Origin: Cohnella ginsengisoli
GTDB taxonomy: Bacteria; Bacillota; Bacilli; Paenibacillales; Paenibacillaceae
DNA: 64,000 nt
Assembly (NCBI RefSeq): GCF_029525555.1
Contig: NZ_JAPDHZ010000008.1
Coordinates: forward strand, 248,001-312,000
Direction: 5' to 3'
In this document: piece by piece, positions 21,678-33,119 of the stretch
Layout: every line of letters begins with the position of its first letter
How positions within the stretch are numbered: the stretch's first letter is position 1
Position numbers and translations under genes: made by a program
The notes under the pieces: generated by a model
The model's database searches: none
What the model was told of the DNA's origin: nothing
What the model saw: the letters and a program-made list of their open reading frames with translations, nothing else

Positions 21678-24600
21678 CTACTTCTTCACGAAGAACTTTA
21701 GCTCGGAGATCGATACCCATTCCGGAAACGTCGTTCCGTCCGTCGAACCGAAGACAGCCACTCTCACGTATCTGCAGTTCAAGGACGGGAAGTTAAACGG
21801 AATAAAGTCGCTTGTGTCGCCTACGGTGTCTCCGCCGTACACGTTCGTCCAGTTTTCGCCGTCGTCCGAGACGGAGAACATCAGCCTGCTGGACCGGGTA
21901 TGACCGTTATAGATCGCGGCGTCGAGTCTCTCCAGCTGAATCTGCGAGCCGAAGTCGAATACGACGTTCGCTCCGATATCGCCCGCCCAGCGCGATCCGA
22001 TGGCTTGGACGTTGTCGAACATCTTCGGCACCAGATCCGGATTGACGGTTGCCGTAAAGCTCTGATACTGGACTTCCTTTAGGTCCGCGATCGGGATCGG
22101 GGTGACGGGAGCCAGCGGCTTTCTCTCGTACTGAAGCTTCTCGACCGGCGGCAGGGTGTAAATCTCGGCTACCAGGTTTTCGGCATCCCAGGCCGTTTTA
22201 TAACCCGTGCTCTGCGTAATAAAGCCGAGCGGAATCAGCATTCGGCCATCAACCATCGTTGCCGGCGCATCGAGGGTCTTGCTCTCGCCGTTGACCGTAG
22301 CCGTAGCGCTGCCCGCCGCAAGCTCGATGGTCAGCCCCGCTTTGGTCGCCGTTGCCGTTTGAGCGGTCTCGTTCCATTCCACCTGCAGGCCCAGGGCTTC
22401 AAGCGTATCCTGCATCGGGATCATCGCGACGTCGCCCGCCAGCTCGGACGATGCGCCGAACGATTGCCCTTGTCCGTCGATTCTGACGCGGATCTTCCTT
22501 TCCACCGGCTCCGAAGCCACCTTGCCTGCGAGCGGAAGCGCGCTGGAATCCGCCTTTTGCAAGACGTAGGTACCCGGGGTCCCTACAAAGTAGAGCGTAT
22601 TGCCTTCTTTGATTACCTTGTACTTCACAGATGCCGTCTCGCCTTCCTTCACCGCTGTCCAATAGCCGTCCGCGAGGTCGGCTACCAGAATCTTGTAAGT
22701 CTGATTCGCCTCGCCCGTGAAGGTGACGGTAGCGTGGTCGGCCGTCAGGTCGAAGCCCTTGGCGAAAAAGACGACGCGATCGGAGATCCTAGCGCCCGCA
22801 TAATCGTCCGTCTCGGAATAATAGACATCCTGCGGCACAGAGCCGTTTGAGGCATCCATCACCTGCATCGCGTTCAAAAATTGCGTGCGGTTCGCAGGCG
22901 TCTTGTCGGAGAGTTCAAGTCTCCATTCGCCTGCTTCCAAGGCGGCGATGTTGGTCGGCGTGGAGGCCTTGATCGCCTTGTTCACGCCATTGACTTCAAA
23001 CTCATGGCCGGGGCCGCCGATCTTTTGTACGTTCAGTTCATCGCTCTTCGGCAGCAGCGTGTCGGTGACCAGCTTGCCGTCGTAGCCCTGCTTCGTCATG
23101 ACGCTCGTATATCGGTTGCCCTCGACGGTCGGCTCGCCGATCGTATGAAGCAGCCATTTCTTTTCGGTGCCCGCATTGGGCGTGTCGATATTGTCGTAGA
23201 CGAGCATGGCGGCCGGATGTTCGTCGTCCTTGAAGTTCAGGAAGGCCATGCTTCTCGTATAATGATCAGGCGTCGCCGTGCTATATGCCGCGCTGAGCTC
23301 GCCCTTGATGTATGAGTAGTCGGGATACATCCCGTCGTCTCCGATGGCGTGGGAGATGATCTTGCCCCGCTGATAGATCGCCTCGGTATTCCACTGCTCG
23401 ACCGACTTCGGATATCGGTCAACATATAAATCGGTGGCGTCTCCGATCTGCACGACATTGTGCGCGGTCGACTCCTTATGGTAGTCCAGATCGTGAACGC
23501 TGTTATATTCCATCGCTTTTCCGGTGACCGGATCCACGCCCGAATACATCCCGGAGTCGATCGCCAGATAGCCTTTGTAGTAGAGCGAGAATGCGCCCGG
23601 GTCGACATGCTGATGGTTGGACTGGGTTCTCTCTCCGATGTTCATGACGGCGACGACCGCATTCGAATCCCGTCCTTCATCCCAACCCGTTCTGGCGACG
23701 ATGGAGCCGTACGGGGCGGGGAAGTACCGGGACAGCGGCGTGTCGTACACGGACTGCGCCGGCGCGTCCGGATTGAAGAACAGCAGGTAATACAACTCGT
23801 CCTGACTGGTATTCTGCTTTAAAAATTCATACTGCGCCCTCGGATTGTTGTACACGCTGCCTGCGATCATCGAAGTGATATTGCCGTGCACATACCGCTT
23901 CCATGGCTGTTGATACTCGGTATTGAAGTCGTCTCCCTCCGTCATGATGTGACCGTCCGGCCTGCGGGTATAGATCAGCCTGTCGAGCGCCAAGCCGACC
24001 TTCTCCGTGAGCGGCTCGATGCCGATAGTCTTCCACAGCTGGTTGCCCATCATGATCGTCTTCAGCCGGTTATCTCCGTAGGCTTGGCCTTCGAGCGGCA
24101 TCTCCGCGTCCAGAAATACGTTGAAGCCGGGCATGGTGATATTCAAGAGGTAGTCCGCGATGTCGTTGTAATACTCGGGATTCGTATCGTAGAGCGCGAT
24201 GCCCATGGCGAGCTTGAACGAATGATGAACCTCGCCGTTGGCGTGCCCGGCAATGATCACCTTTTGCCGCTCATCCAGGGGATAGGGATACTCCAGCCCC
24301 GTCCTCACCCAAGTTCCGAGCGCTTGCCGGATCGCGGTCCGCTGCTCCTCGGTCATCAGATCGTAGCACCAGTCGTAGGCGATCGATTCGAAGAAGATCA
24401 GGCTGCCGATATCTCTGGCCACGTTGAACACGGTGGTCGAGTTGCTGCGATCCGTGATATATTGCACCGAATTCGCCATATTCACGGCGATCTTAGCCGC
24501 TTTTTGACCGGCCGCCTCGTCTCCATAGATCAGATAGCGCACCGCATTGGCCTTCATGACCTCCACCGTTCTGGGGTCCACATTTGTGTAAGCGGTTCCA

Positions 24601-25835
24601 GTTCTCGGCGGCAAGTTGCCGTCTACATTCCTTTGCGCCTTCGTATTGATGCTCGCCCAGACGTCGTCGAAGGCCGCATCGGTCACTCTCGCCTTCAGCG
24701 CCGGAAGGGTACTCTTGTTGACCAGCACCCGCGGACGCTCATTCGGCGGCTGCGGGATCGGATCGTACATATGCGATTGCTTAGGCGCGACGACCACGCT
24801 TGACGACGTGTTCACCTGGAAAACGACGGTCGGGTCCGCCGCCAGATCGCCTACCTTCTCGGTCGTCTTTCCGCCATAATTCATCGCGAAGGTATACGAA
24901 CCGGGAAGCAGCTGCTTGCTCGCCTCGCCGCTTACGGTCGTACCGAATGTCCGCCAGCCGGTCGCATAATAGGACACGGCGCCGCCGCTGAGCGGATACC
25001 CCGTTTGGTTCGTCAATCGCACCTTGGCATTAACCGTCCGGAAGACGACGACCGGATCCACGCCCGTGTCCTGCGCTTTATCCATCCGGGTTCCTTCGTA
25101 GTCTACGTGGAACGTGTAATTGCCCGGCAGCAGTTCTTTGCTCGCTTCGCCGCCGTTCACGCTCCCGAATGTTTTCCAGCCTGTCGCATAGTAGGATGCC
25201 TCACCCCCGCTCAGCGGGTTCCCCTGGCTATCCTTCAGCTGCAGCTTCACGTTCACGGTTTGAAAAGTGACCACCGGGTCGACGCCGGTATCCTGCGCCT
25301 TGTCCAAGCGGGTGCCTTCATAATCGACGTGGTACGTGTAGTTGCCCGGCAGCAGCTCCTTCGCCACCTCGCCGTCCGTCACGTTGCCGAACGTTTTCCA
25401 GCCTGCCGCATAGTAGGACGCCACGCCCCCGCCGAGCGGGTTCCCCTGACTGTCCTTCAGCTGCAGCTTCACGTTCACGGTTTGAAAGACGACAACCGGA
25501 TCGACGCCGGTGTCCTGCGCCAGATTCAGGCCGGTGCCTTCGTAGTTAACGTGGAACGTATACGATTTATCCGGCAGCGCCTTGCTCGCCGTTCCCGTCT
25601 CGTCCGTCGTACCGAACGTTTTCCACCCCGCGTCGTAATAATCGACGCTTGCGCCCGCGAGCGGATTGCCCTGGCTGTCTATTAACCGAACTTCAACTTT
25701 AGGTTCCGCCGCCTCCGTCGCTTGCGCCTTCGGCGGGGCGAATCCAAATACGACGCCCGCCAACATGACCAGACTCAGCATGACGGAGATCCATTTTCTA
25801 TTCATCCCGGTTAACGCAACAATCATTACCTTCAC
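21678..25835 (-). CDS. Secreted heparinase II/III-family protein with four repeat modules (intact)
   Basis: Intact 1,385-residue paralogue of the preceding entry. The GTG at 25835 (MKVMIVALTG) matches the start of the paralogue; an ATG three codons later is also possible. Domain order: signal peptide ending about residue 40 (AGVVFGFAPPKAQA), four 75-residue modules (about 45-345), heparinase II/III helical barrel and beta-sandwich (about 370-1,050, with HANGEVHHSFKLA and RTQSNHQHVDPGAFSLYYKG), stalk/copper-amine-oxidase-N-like domain (IRVRIDGQGQSFGASSELAG onward) and a discoidin-like domain ending ISELKFFVKK. Heparinase-type lyases cleave uronic-acid glycans by beta-elimination; the His in NHQHVD is a candidate catalytic or metal residue. 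It is transcribed from the shared promoter at 26003-26084. Confidence 0.9.
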   Translation of the reverse strand: MKVMIVALTGMNRKWISVMLSLVMLAGVVFGFAPPKAQATEAAEPKVEVRLIDSQGNPLAGASVDYYDAGWKTFGTTDETGTASKALPDKSYTFHVNYEGTGLNLAQDTGVDPVVVFQTVNVKLQLKDSQGNPLGGGVASYYAAGWKTFGNVTDGEVAKELLPGNYTYHVDYEGTRLDKAQDTGVDPVVTFQTVNVKLQLKDSQGNPLSGGEASYYATGWKTFGSVNGGEASKELLPGNYTFHVDYEGTRMDKAQDTGVDPVVVFRTVNAKVRLTNQTGYPLSGGAVSYYATGWRTFGTTVSGEASKQLLPGSYTFAMNYGGKTTEKVGDLAADPTVVFQVNTSSSVVVAPKQSHMYDPIPQPPNERPRVLVNKSTLPALKARVTDAAFDDVWASINTKAQRNVDGNLPPRTGTAYTNVDPRTVEVMKANAVRYLIYGDEAAGQKAAKIAVNMANSVQYITDRSNSTTVFNVARDIGSLIFFESIAYDWCYDLMTEEQRTAIRQALGTWVRTGLEYPYPLDERQKVIIAGHANGEVHHSFKLAMGIALYDTNPEYYNDIADYLLNITMPGFNVFLDAEMPLEGQAYGDNRLKTIMMGNQLWKTIGIEPLTEKVGLALDRLIYTRRPDGHIMTEGDDFNTEYQQPWKRYVHGNITSMIAGSVYNNPRAQYEFLKQNTSQDELYYLLFFNPDAPAQSVYDTPLSRYFPAPYGSIVARTGWDEGRDSNAVVAVMNIGERTQSNHQHVDPGAFSLYYKGYLAIDSGMYSGVDPVTGKAMEYNSVHDLDYHKESTAHNVVQIGDATDLYVDRYPKSVEQWNTEAIYQRGKIISHAIGDDGMYPDYSYIKGELSAAYSTATPDHYTRSMAFLNFKDDEHPAAMLVYDNIDTPNAGTEKKWLLHTIGEPTVEGNRYTSVMTKQGYDGKLVTDTLLPKSDELNVQKIGGPGHEFEVNGVNKAIKASTPTNIAALEAGEWRLELSDKTPANRTQFLNAMQVMDASNGSVPQDVYYSETDDYAGARISDRVVFFAKGFDLTADHATVTFTGEANQTYKILVADLADGYWTAVKEGETASVKYKVIKEGNTLYFVGTPGTYVLQKADSSALPLAGKVASEPVERKIRVRIDGQGQSFGASSELAGDVAMIPMQDTLEALGLQVEWNETAQTATATKAGLTIELAAGSATATVNGESKTLDAPATMVDGRMLIPLGFITQSTGYKTAWDAENLVAEIYTLPPVEKLQYERKPLAPVTPIPIADLKEVQYQSFTATVNPDLVPKMFDNVQAIGSRWAGDIGANVVFDFGSQIQLERLDAAIYNGHTRSSRLMFSVSDDGENWTNVYGGDTVGDTSDFIPFNFPSLNCRYVRVAVFGSTDGTTFPEWVSISELKFFVKK

Positions 25836-26002
25836 CCTTTCTTTATGAGCCGATTTGCTCGGTACAGGCTCTGTAGTAATAAAATACGCGGCGCTCCTCT
25901 CTTCTCTGTTCCTTCACCTCCTTTCGGCAAACGGCGAATCTCGAAGTGAATCGATCGCTAAATACGATACCGATACCTATCGTAGCCACTGGCGACGTCC
26001 GC

Positions 26003-26084
26003 TGTATACTTTACAAATTCGTAAAAACCTTATACTTTTCCGATAAATCTCTCTCCATAAATTTGTACGGCTCTGCATTTTTTG
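26003..26084 (-). promoter_or_regulatory. Heparinase promoter with two putative AraC boxes
   Basis: Minus-strand -10 TATACA (26003-26008) and plus-strand boxes CCTTATACTTTTCC (26028-26041) and CTCTGCATTTTTTG (26071-26084), again 43 bp apart. The block is recognisably homologous to 17409-17493 over roughly 90 bases, including CGTCCGCTGTATACTT at its start. Confidence 0.6.
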
Positions 26085-26090
26085 TATATC
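26063..26090 (+). promoter_or_regulatory. Candidate promoter of the third heparinase gene
   Basis: TTGTAC (26063-26068) and TATATC (26085-26090) are separated by 16 bases. The spacer is the distal AraC-type box, so one site could control both directions. Confidence 0.4.
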
Positions 26091-26245
26091 GCCTTGCGTG
26101 TCCGAAAGCTCGCGAATAAGATCGGCGTATAGCAAGCCGAAAGCGATTTCAAAGAAAGGGGGTGCTGCACAGGTCAGAAGATTGAAGTTGGCAAGGAATG
26201 GCTGGCTGCAAGAAACCGCAATAAAATCGACAAGGGAGCTGATCG

Positions 26246-29200
26246 TTGAAGATGATGGGCCAAGCGATGAAAAGAAAACTCGCGTTAACGATGGCATTCG
26301 TATGGGTGCTCGGCTGCTTCGCCAGCTTCCCGTTTGCCAAGCTGCCGGAGGCGTCAGCCGCCACGGCTTGGCCGGCAAGCGTATTTTCCGGCAACAATCT
26401 GCCTTTCCGGCCCGCCGACGGACTCGTCACGACGCAGAATCCGCCAGACTTCAGCTGGCCGGCAGTCCCCGGATCGGATCAATACCAGCTGCAGGTCGGA
26501 CGCGGCGCGTCCGTCGCAGACGCGGTCTACGAGCAGACGCTGGAAGACAACTTTTACAACTTCCCTCATATCTTCGATACAGGCACGTGGTACTGGCATG
26601 TTCGCTATCATTCGACCGCGGACGGCTGGTCCGAATGGAGCGACGCGCGGAGATTCCGGATCGAAGAAGATTACGTTCCCTTTCCCGTCCCCGCCGTCGA
26701 TCAGTTGATCCAAAACGTCGGCACCGCGCACCCGCGCATCTGGACGAATGCAGCGACGCTGGACGATTTCAAGGCGCTCGGCGCGTCGCCGGGACAGTCG
26801 CAGGACTTTTATCAGAAAATCAACAATAGCGTAATCGCTAATCTTTGCATGCCGACGACGGCGGAACCGAATAAATGCAAATTCGCCGAACCGGTCTTCA
26901 ACTCGACCACCGAGGACCGGACGGCCAAGGAATTCATCGACGCGGCGAGCCAGATTCGCCGGGATATCGAGCCGTTGCTGAGCAAAATGCTGAACGCCGC
27001 CTTTATCTACCTGCTGACAGGCAACGCCGAAGTCGGGCAGTACGCGAAGGCGAGGCTGCTGGATATCTCCGCCTGGGATCCGAACGGCGCGTCCAGTTAC
27101 GAGCACCAAGATCAGATGTACCGGCTGATCGCGCTCGACGGCGCGATGGCCTATGATTGGCTGTACGGCATCCTCAGCCCTTCCGAGAAGCAGACGATCC
27201 TGAATATGGTGAACGTGCGTACCTCCAAATTGGTCACCGAGCTGATCGACAAGTATCCGATTCAGACCAGCCCATACAATTCCCACGGCTGGACGGCGTT
27301 CGGATTCATCGGCGTCATCGCCACCGCGATGCTGGGCGATATCGACGCGGCTGACGATTGGTTCCGCAAGGTCGTGCCCGCCTTTATCAACATCCTGCCC
27401 CCTACGGCGGCGAGGATGGCGGCTGGTCCCAAGGCACCGGGTATTGGCAATATTCGACCTTGCTATCCAAGCAGTTCACCGACGTGCTCCTGAGCGCCAG
27501 CGGATTTAACCTGTACGACAAAGCCTTTTCGCGCAACGAAGGCTTGTATCCGCTGTACGCGTTTCCTAAAGGCTCGCCGAAGGGTATCTTCGGACACGAC
27601 AGCGAGTCCGCGCCGGGCACGTTCAGCGTGACCGCCTACAATCGTCTCGCGCAGCTGTACCAAGATCCCCGTCTGCAATGGGCGGCCCAAACGGTCGGCA
27701 CTGGCATGGACGGGCAGCTCTATAACTATTTCTACGGAGACGGAGACCTGGCTGCGAGACCCCCCCGTGGACTTGCCGGACGCGAGATGGTTCCAGGACA
27801 TCGGACTCGTGACGATGCACTCCGAGCTGTACAACCCGGATCGCGTGTCTCTTTACTTCAAGTCCAGTCCTTACGGCACCTACAACCATGGTTTCGCGGA
27901 TCAGAACGGCATCATCGTCAACGCCTTCGGCGAATCGCTCGCCGTCGAAGCCGGCTTCTACGATTACTACGGCAGTCCTCACGATGCAAACTTTGCGAAA
28001 CAGACGCTAGCCGCGAACGCTATCACGATCGACGGCAAGAAGGGGCAAGCTTACGACAATCTCGATGCGGACGGCAAGATCGTGAGCTTCGTCACGCACC
28101 CGGACTTCGACGCCACGAGCGGAGATGCCGTCCCCGCTTATGCGGGCAAGCTAACCGAAGCGAACCGGAGCATCGTGTACGTCCGCCCGGACGCCTTCAT
28201 CGTGATCGACAAGCTGAAGACGGCGAACCCGGCGGGTTCGAAGTTCGAATGGCGGCTGCACGCCGACCAAGAACTCACGATCGACGACGACCAAGCCGGC
28301 GCGACGATCGTGAAGAATGACGCCGCGCTTAAACTTCGCTTCTATACGCCGTCCGGCCTGACTGCGACGCTGGAGGATCAATACCTGGACGCGGACGGCA
28401 TCGTGCGGAATCCGGACAAGGATTCGGCCTACGCGAACAAAAGACAGCTGCATGCGGCTTTTATCACGCCTCAGACGCCCGCAACGACCTTTGTCTCCAC
28501 GATGGAGGCGTACAAGCAGGGCACGGCGCCTTCGGAGGTCGCGTCCGAAAATCACGGCGCCTACGAAAAGCTGACGTTCGAAGACGGCTCCGTCGTCTAC
28601 GTCCGGCTCGCGGCGAGCGGCGAGATCGACGCCGGCAGCATCAAGTTCAACGGCACGGCCGCCGCGGTGAAAGGCGACACCATCCTGCTCGTGGACGGCA
28701 CGAAGCTGATCAAGGACGGCGTCACGGTCATCCAGAACGATCATCCGGCGACAGTCGTCTACGGCGACGGCCAACTGTCCGTATCCGGCCCGTCGGATAC
28801 GCAGGTGAGCCTTCACGCGCCGGACGTCGCGCGGCTGCGCGAAGCGGACACCGGCACGGACATTCCGCAGGGCGGCGTCCTCGCGGAGGCGTTCGGTCTG
28901 CGCGGCGTGCAATGGGATAAGTCTGGCGACACGATCATCCTTCATGTAGAGAAGGGCCAGCGCGCCTTCAAGCTGGACGACGCGCCGATGCCGCAGCCGA
29001 TGGCCCCCGTGACCCTGTCTACCGAGATCGACGGGGTACAGGGACAAACGGTACTGCAGGTATACGCCGATACGGAGGGCGTTCCCGTTGCGTATGGCAA
29101 ACTCGGCAACGCGGCCGGCTTATACCATGTGACGGAAGCGCCGCAGGGATTCGTTTTCGATCGGCACGGCGCGCCTAAAGACATCTACTTGGAGGCGAAC

Positions 29201-32200
29201 GCGTCCATCATTATTCGCGGGGCGCTCGGGCCTTTGAAGCTGACTAAGGTTGGCGGCGGCGACTTCGCGCCTTCTGAAGTATGGTCGGACCCGGATGCGA
29301 AGCGAAGCAAATTGTCTATCGATTGGGTCGAAGCGGAAACGTATACGCATGCCGATTCGGGCGTGATCACGTACGCGACCCGCCCGTTTCTGTCAGGCGG
29401 CAAGGGCGTTGGCACCTGGACTACGGTGGGACAACGGATCGATTGGACGCTGAACGTACCGAAGACGGGTACCTACGACCTGGTGCTCAAATACGTGGCG
29501 GGCTTTAATCTAAGCGCCGGACAGGTTACGAGCCGCAGCATGATGATCGGCGGCGAAGCCACGGCGTTCGAAGCCCCGACGACGCTGGACGTCAACGGAC
29601 AGCCGGACTATGGCACGCAGCCGCAGTATTGGCGAGGGCTGCGGGTCAATATCGGCAAGCAGCTCTCGGCCGGTCCCGTCGATCTCTCGATGTGGTACGA
29701 CGTCGGCGCCATGAACCTGGACTGGATCGGCCTCATCGAACGCAAGGACGACGAGGAACGTCCGACGACGCCAGGCAACCTCCATCTCGTCTCGCAGACG
29801 GATACATCGGCGACGGTTGGATGGAGTGCCTCGACGGACAATGTTGCCGTGGACGGGTATGCCGTATACGTGAACGGCGTCAAGAAGAAAAACGTGTCCG
29901 GCGGGACGCTGAAGGCGACGATCGACGGACTCGCTGCCGGCGAGACGTATGCCGTCACGGTCGAAGCGACGGACGCGAGCGGCAACCATTCGCAGCCCGG
30001 CGAAGCGCTGAACGTGGAGACGGTAGACGAGACGGCTCCAGTATGGGGTGAAGGCGCCGCTCTGCGGCCCGTTCACCTATTCCCAAACGCGGCCCGGCTG
30101 GCCTGGGATCCGGCGACGGATAATTCAGGCGCAGTGAAGACGTACGCGATCTATCGACAGGACGCGGGGCAGTCAAACTTCGCGAAAATCGCTACGGTAA
30201 GCGGCAGTACCTACGGCTATGACGCGTCCGGACTGTCGGCCGGCGCCGCTTATACGTTCAAGGTGCAAGCGCTGGACGCGCAAAATAACGAAACGACCGA
30301 CGGCCCGAGCTTGACGGTCACGCTGCCGAACGCTGGCAGCTCCGGCGATTACTACGAATCGTTCGACGACAAGCCGACGGGCAATATGGCAAGCGGCAGC
30401 GGCTGGACGGTGAGCACGAGAGCCGGGACGTCGGTCGGAATCGAAGCGCTGCCGAACGCGGGCGGCCAGGCGCTGGCGCTGACGGATCAATACGCGCCTT
30501 CTGCGACCGATACGACAGAGAGTCCGGTCGTGCTGCGATCGAACGCAGGGCTGGACGGAAAGGTGACGTTCGAGACCAAGTTCATGTATAAAAAGATCGA
30601 CGGCGCCAGCATCGGCAACTTCGAGATGTGGCTGCGCGGCGGAGGCAAGGACGTCGTGCGATTCAACGGTTTCTCGGACGGCACGGTCGGCTATTGGACG
30701 ATGGCCGGCGGTACGAATACGAATGTCAGGATCCCGGGTCCCGCCGGCATCCAGCTGCCGAGCGATCAGTGGATCACGCTCCGGCTCGATCTGGATACGG
30801 CGGCCAAGAAGTTCGACGTCTCGTTCCAGACGGAAGCGCTCAAGAACTACTCGGGATCGTCCCCTGCCGCTCCGGCGCAGTTGGACAGAACGACCGGCAC
30901 CTACACGGTCAGCGGCGTTCCTTATTACAATAACAACACGACGACGACCGCCATCGATGCGTTTCGCTTCAGCACGTTCAGATCGACGAGCAAGTTCCTG
31001 TTCGATTACGTGACGTTGTACAAAAACGTACCGGTCGACTCCTCGGCGCCTGTATGGGGCGAGGCGGCGGAACTCCGCGCGAATCAGCTGTTCCCTTCGA
31101 CGGCCAGACTCGACTGGGATCCGGCAACGGACGATTCGGGCAGCGTGTACGCCTATGCAATCTATCGGAAGACAGCCGGACAGTCTTCCTTCACGAAGGT
31201 CGCATCGGTGAGCGGCAGCACGCTCGGTTACGATATGACCGGTCTCCAGCCGGGAAGCACTTATACGTTCCGGGTGCAGGCGGCCGACGCGATGGGCAAC
31301 GTATCGAGCGACGGCCCTGCCGTAACCGCGACGCTGCCCGCAGCGGCGGCGGGCGGCGACTACTATGAATCGTTCGACGACATGACCGTCGGCAGCATGG
31401 CCGGCGGAGGCGGCTGGACAGTGAACGCGAGCAACGGCACCTCGGCCGCGATCGTATCGCTGCCTGACGCCGGTGGCAACGGACTCCGGTTGACCGACAA
31501 TTATTCGCTGTCGGACACGGACTACACGGAGAGTCCGATCGTACTTCGGGCGAACGCGGCGCTGAGCGGAAAGCTGACGTTCGAGACGAAGTTCATGTTC
31601 GGCAAAGTGAGCACCGACATCGGCACCTTCGAGTTGTGGCTGCGCGGCGGCGGCAAGGATGTCGTAAGGTTCAACGCCTTTTCGGACGGGACGTTCGGGT
31701 ATTGGAAACCGAACGGCACGACGACGGCCGCCGTCAAGATCCCCAAAGCCGCCGGCCTGATGCTGCCGCGCGATCAGTGGATCACGCTGCGGTTCGATCT
31801 CGACACGGAGACCAAGACATACGACGTGACCCTAGCGGCGGAAGCGCTCAAGGGCTACGCGGGCACGGTGGACGCCCCGGCTTCTGTAGACCCTGCGGCC
31901 GGCGTCTATCGGGTGACGGGGGTGCCGTTCTACAACGGCACGGCGTCCTCGGTCGACGCGTTCCGATTCAGCGCCTCCAGGTTCACAGGCATGTATACGT
32001 TCGACTACGTGACGCTGTACAAGAAAGCCGAAATGCTGGCGGACGCCGTCAACGTCTCGCTGAAGGACAGCGGAGGCAATCCGCTCAGCGGGGCCGTCGT
32101 GTCGTACTATGACGGCGGCTGGAAGGACTTCGGCGTCACCGGCGCCTCGGGTTCGGTCACCAAGTCGCTGCCGGACAAGAGCTATTCCTTCGCGGTCTCC

Positions 32201-32941
32201 TACGAGGGCACCCGCAGCCAGAAGGAGCAGAACACCGGGGACAACGCAAACGTCGTCTTCCAGACGTCGAAGGTCAATGTGCAGCTGAAGGACAGCGCGG
32301 GCAACCCGCTCGAGAGCAGCGGACCGATCACCTACTACGCGGACGGCTGGCGGACGTTCGGCGCGACGAGCGGCGGCAAGGTCAGCAAGGAGCTGCTGCC
32401 TGGCAACTATACGTTCAGCCTGTCGTACGCTGGCGCGTACCAGAACAAAGCGCAGGATGTCGGCGGCGATCCGACCGTCGTCTTCCAGACGAAGCGCGTC
32501 AAGGTACGGCTGGAAGACAGCGAGAGCAAGCCGCTGGACGGCGGCGAAGCGAGCTACTACATGGACGGCTGGCATACGTTCGGCGCCTTGACCGGCGGTG
32601 AAGCGACCAAGGAGCTGCTGCCCGTGAACTACACGTTCAATGTATCGTACGAAGGTGCGAACTTGAGCAAGCAGCAGGACGTCGGTACGGATGCGACCGT
32701 GGTCTTCCGGACGGCGGATATCGCGGTCCATTTCAAGGACGGCCAGGGAAATCCGGTCGAAGGCGGCAAGGTCAGCTTCTACGCAGGCAGTTGGCGGACA
32801 TTTGGCACGACGGACGCAGGCGGCGAGGCTCGCAAGAAGCTGCTGCCTGGCAATTACACATTCGCGATGACCTACGACGGCAAGATCACATCGCTCACGC
32901 AGGATACGTCGGTCTTTCCTGCGGTCGACTTTCAGATTTAA
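26246..32941 (+). CDS. Giant secreted heparinase II/III-family protein with CBM, FN3 and LamG-like modules (two frame breaks)
   Basis: About 2,230 residues. A TTG at 26246 lies 7 bases after GGGAG and is preferred to the ATG at 26252. The signal peptide ends about ASA (residue 40). Then come an FN3-like DUF4962-type entry domain, a heparinase II/III core (about 150-900), a CBM6/35-like domain (IDWVEAETYTHADSG region, about nt 29320-29740), an FN3 domain, two copies of an FN3 plus LamG-like pair (about 30025-31030 and 31035-32040), and four 75-residue modules (32048, 32273, 32498, 32720) that are N-terminal in the two paralogues. Two breaks: the C5 run 27398-27402 appears to lack one C (ILPPYGGEDGGWSQG), and the C7 run 27760-27766 has one too many (ARPPVDLPDARWFQDIG). 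Extracellular glycan degradation is inferred. Confidence 0.85.
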
Positions 32942-32952
32942 CTTCGTTTAAT

Positions 32953-32990
32953 AACGCGCGCCTGGCATTCGCGGATGCCAGGCGCGTTAT
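32953..32990 (+). terminator. Stem-loop after the giant heparinase gene
   Basis: Arms GCGCCTGGCAT/ATGCCAGGCGC with a short loop, 12 bases after the TAA. The tail TATTTCGCTT is only moderately T-rich. Confidence 0.6.
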
Positions 32991-33119
32991 TTCGCTTCGC
33001 AACGCGGCTTTCGCAGACCGGCTATTTTTGTAAACGCGTGTTCGTCTGGCGCTATTCGCGTGAAAGCGTTATGATAGTGCCGTAAACGATACCTAAACCA
33101 CAGGCAGGAGGCATTCGAA

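Larger units (their letters stand above)
25836..26245. other. Divergent control region of the heparinase locus
   Basis: This 410-base gap separates the second heparinase gene (minus) and the third (plus). It holds the conserved promoter block at 26003-26084 and a plus-strand candidate promoter at 26063-26090, with the box of one lying within the other. The part nearest the minus gene (25836-26000) is its leader of about 160 bases and shows no recognised riboswitch. The segment 26091-26230 shows nothing distinct. Confidence 0.55.
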
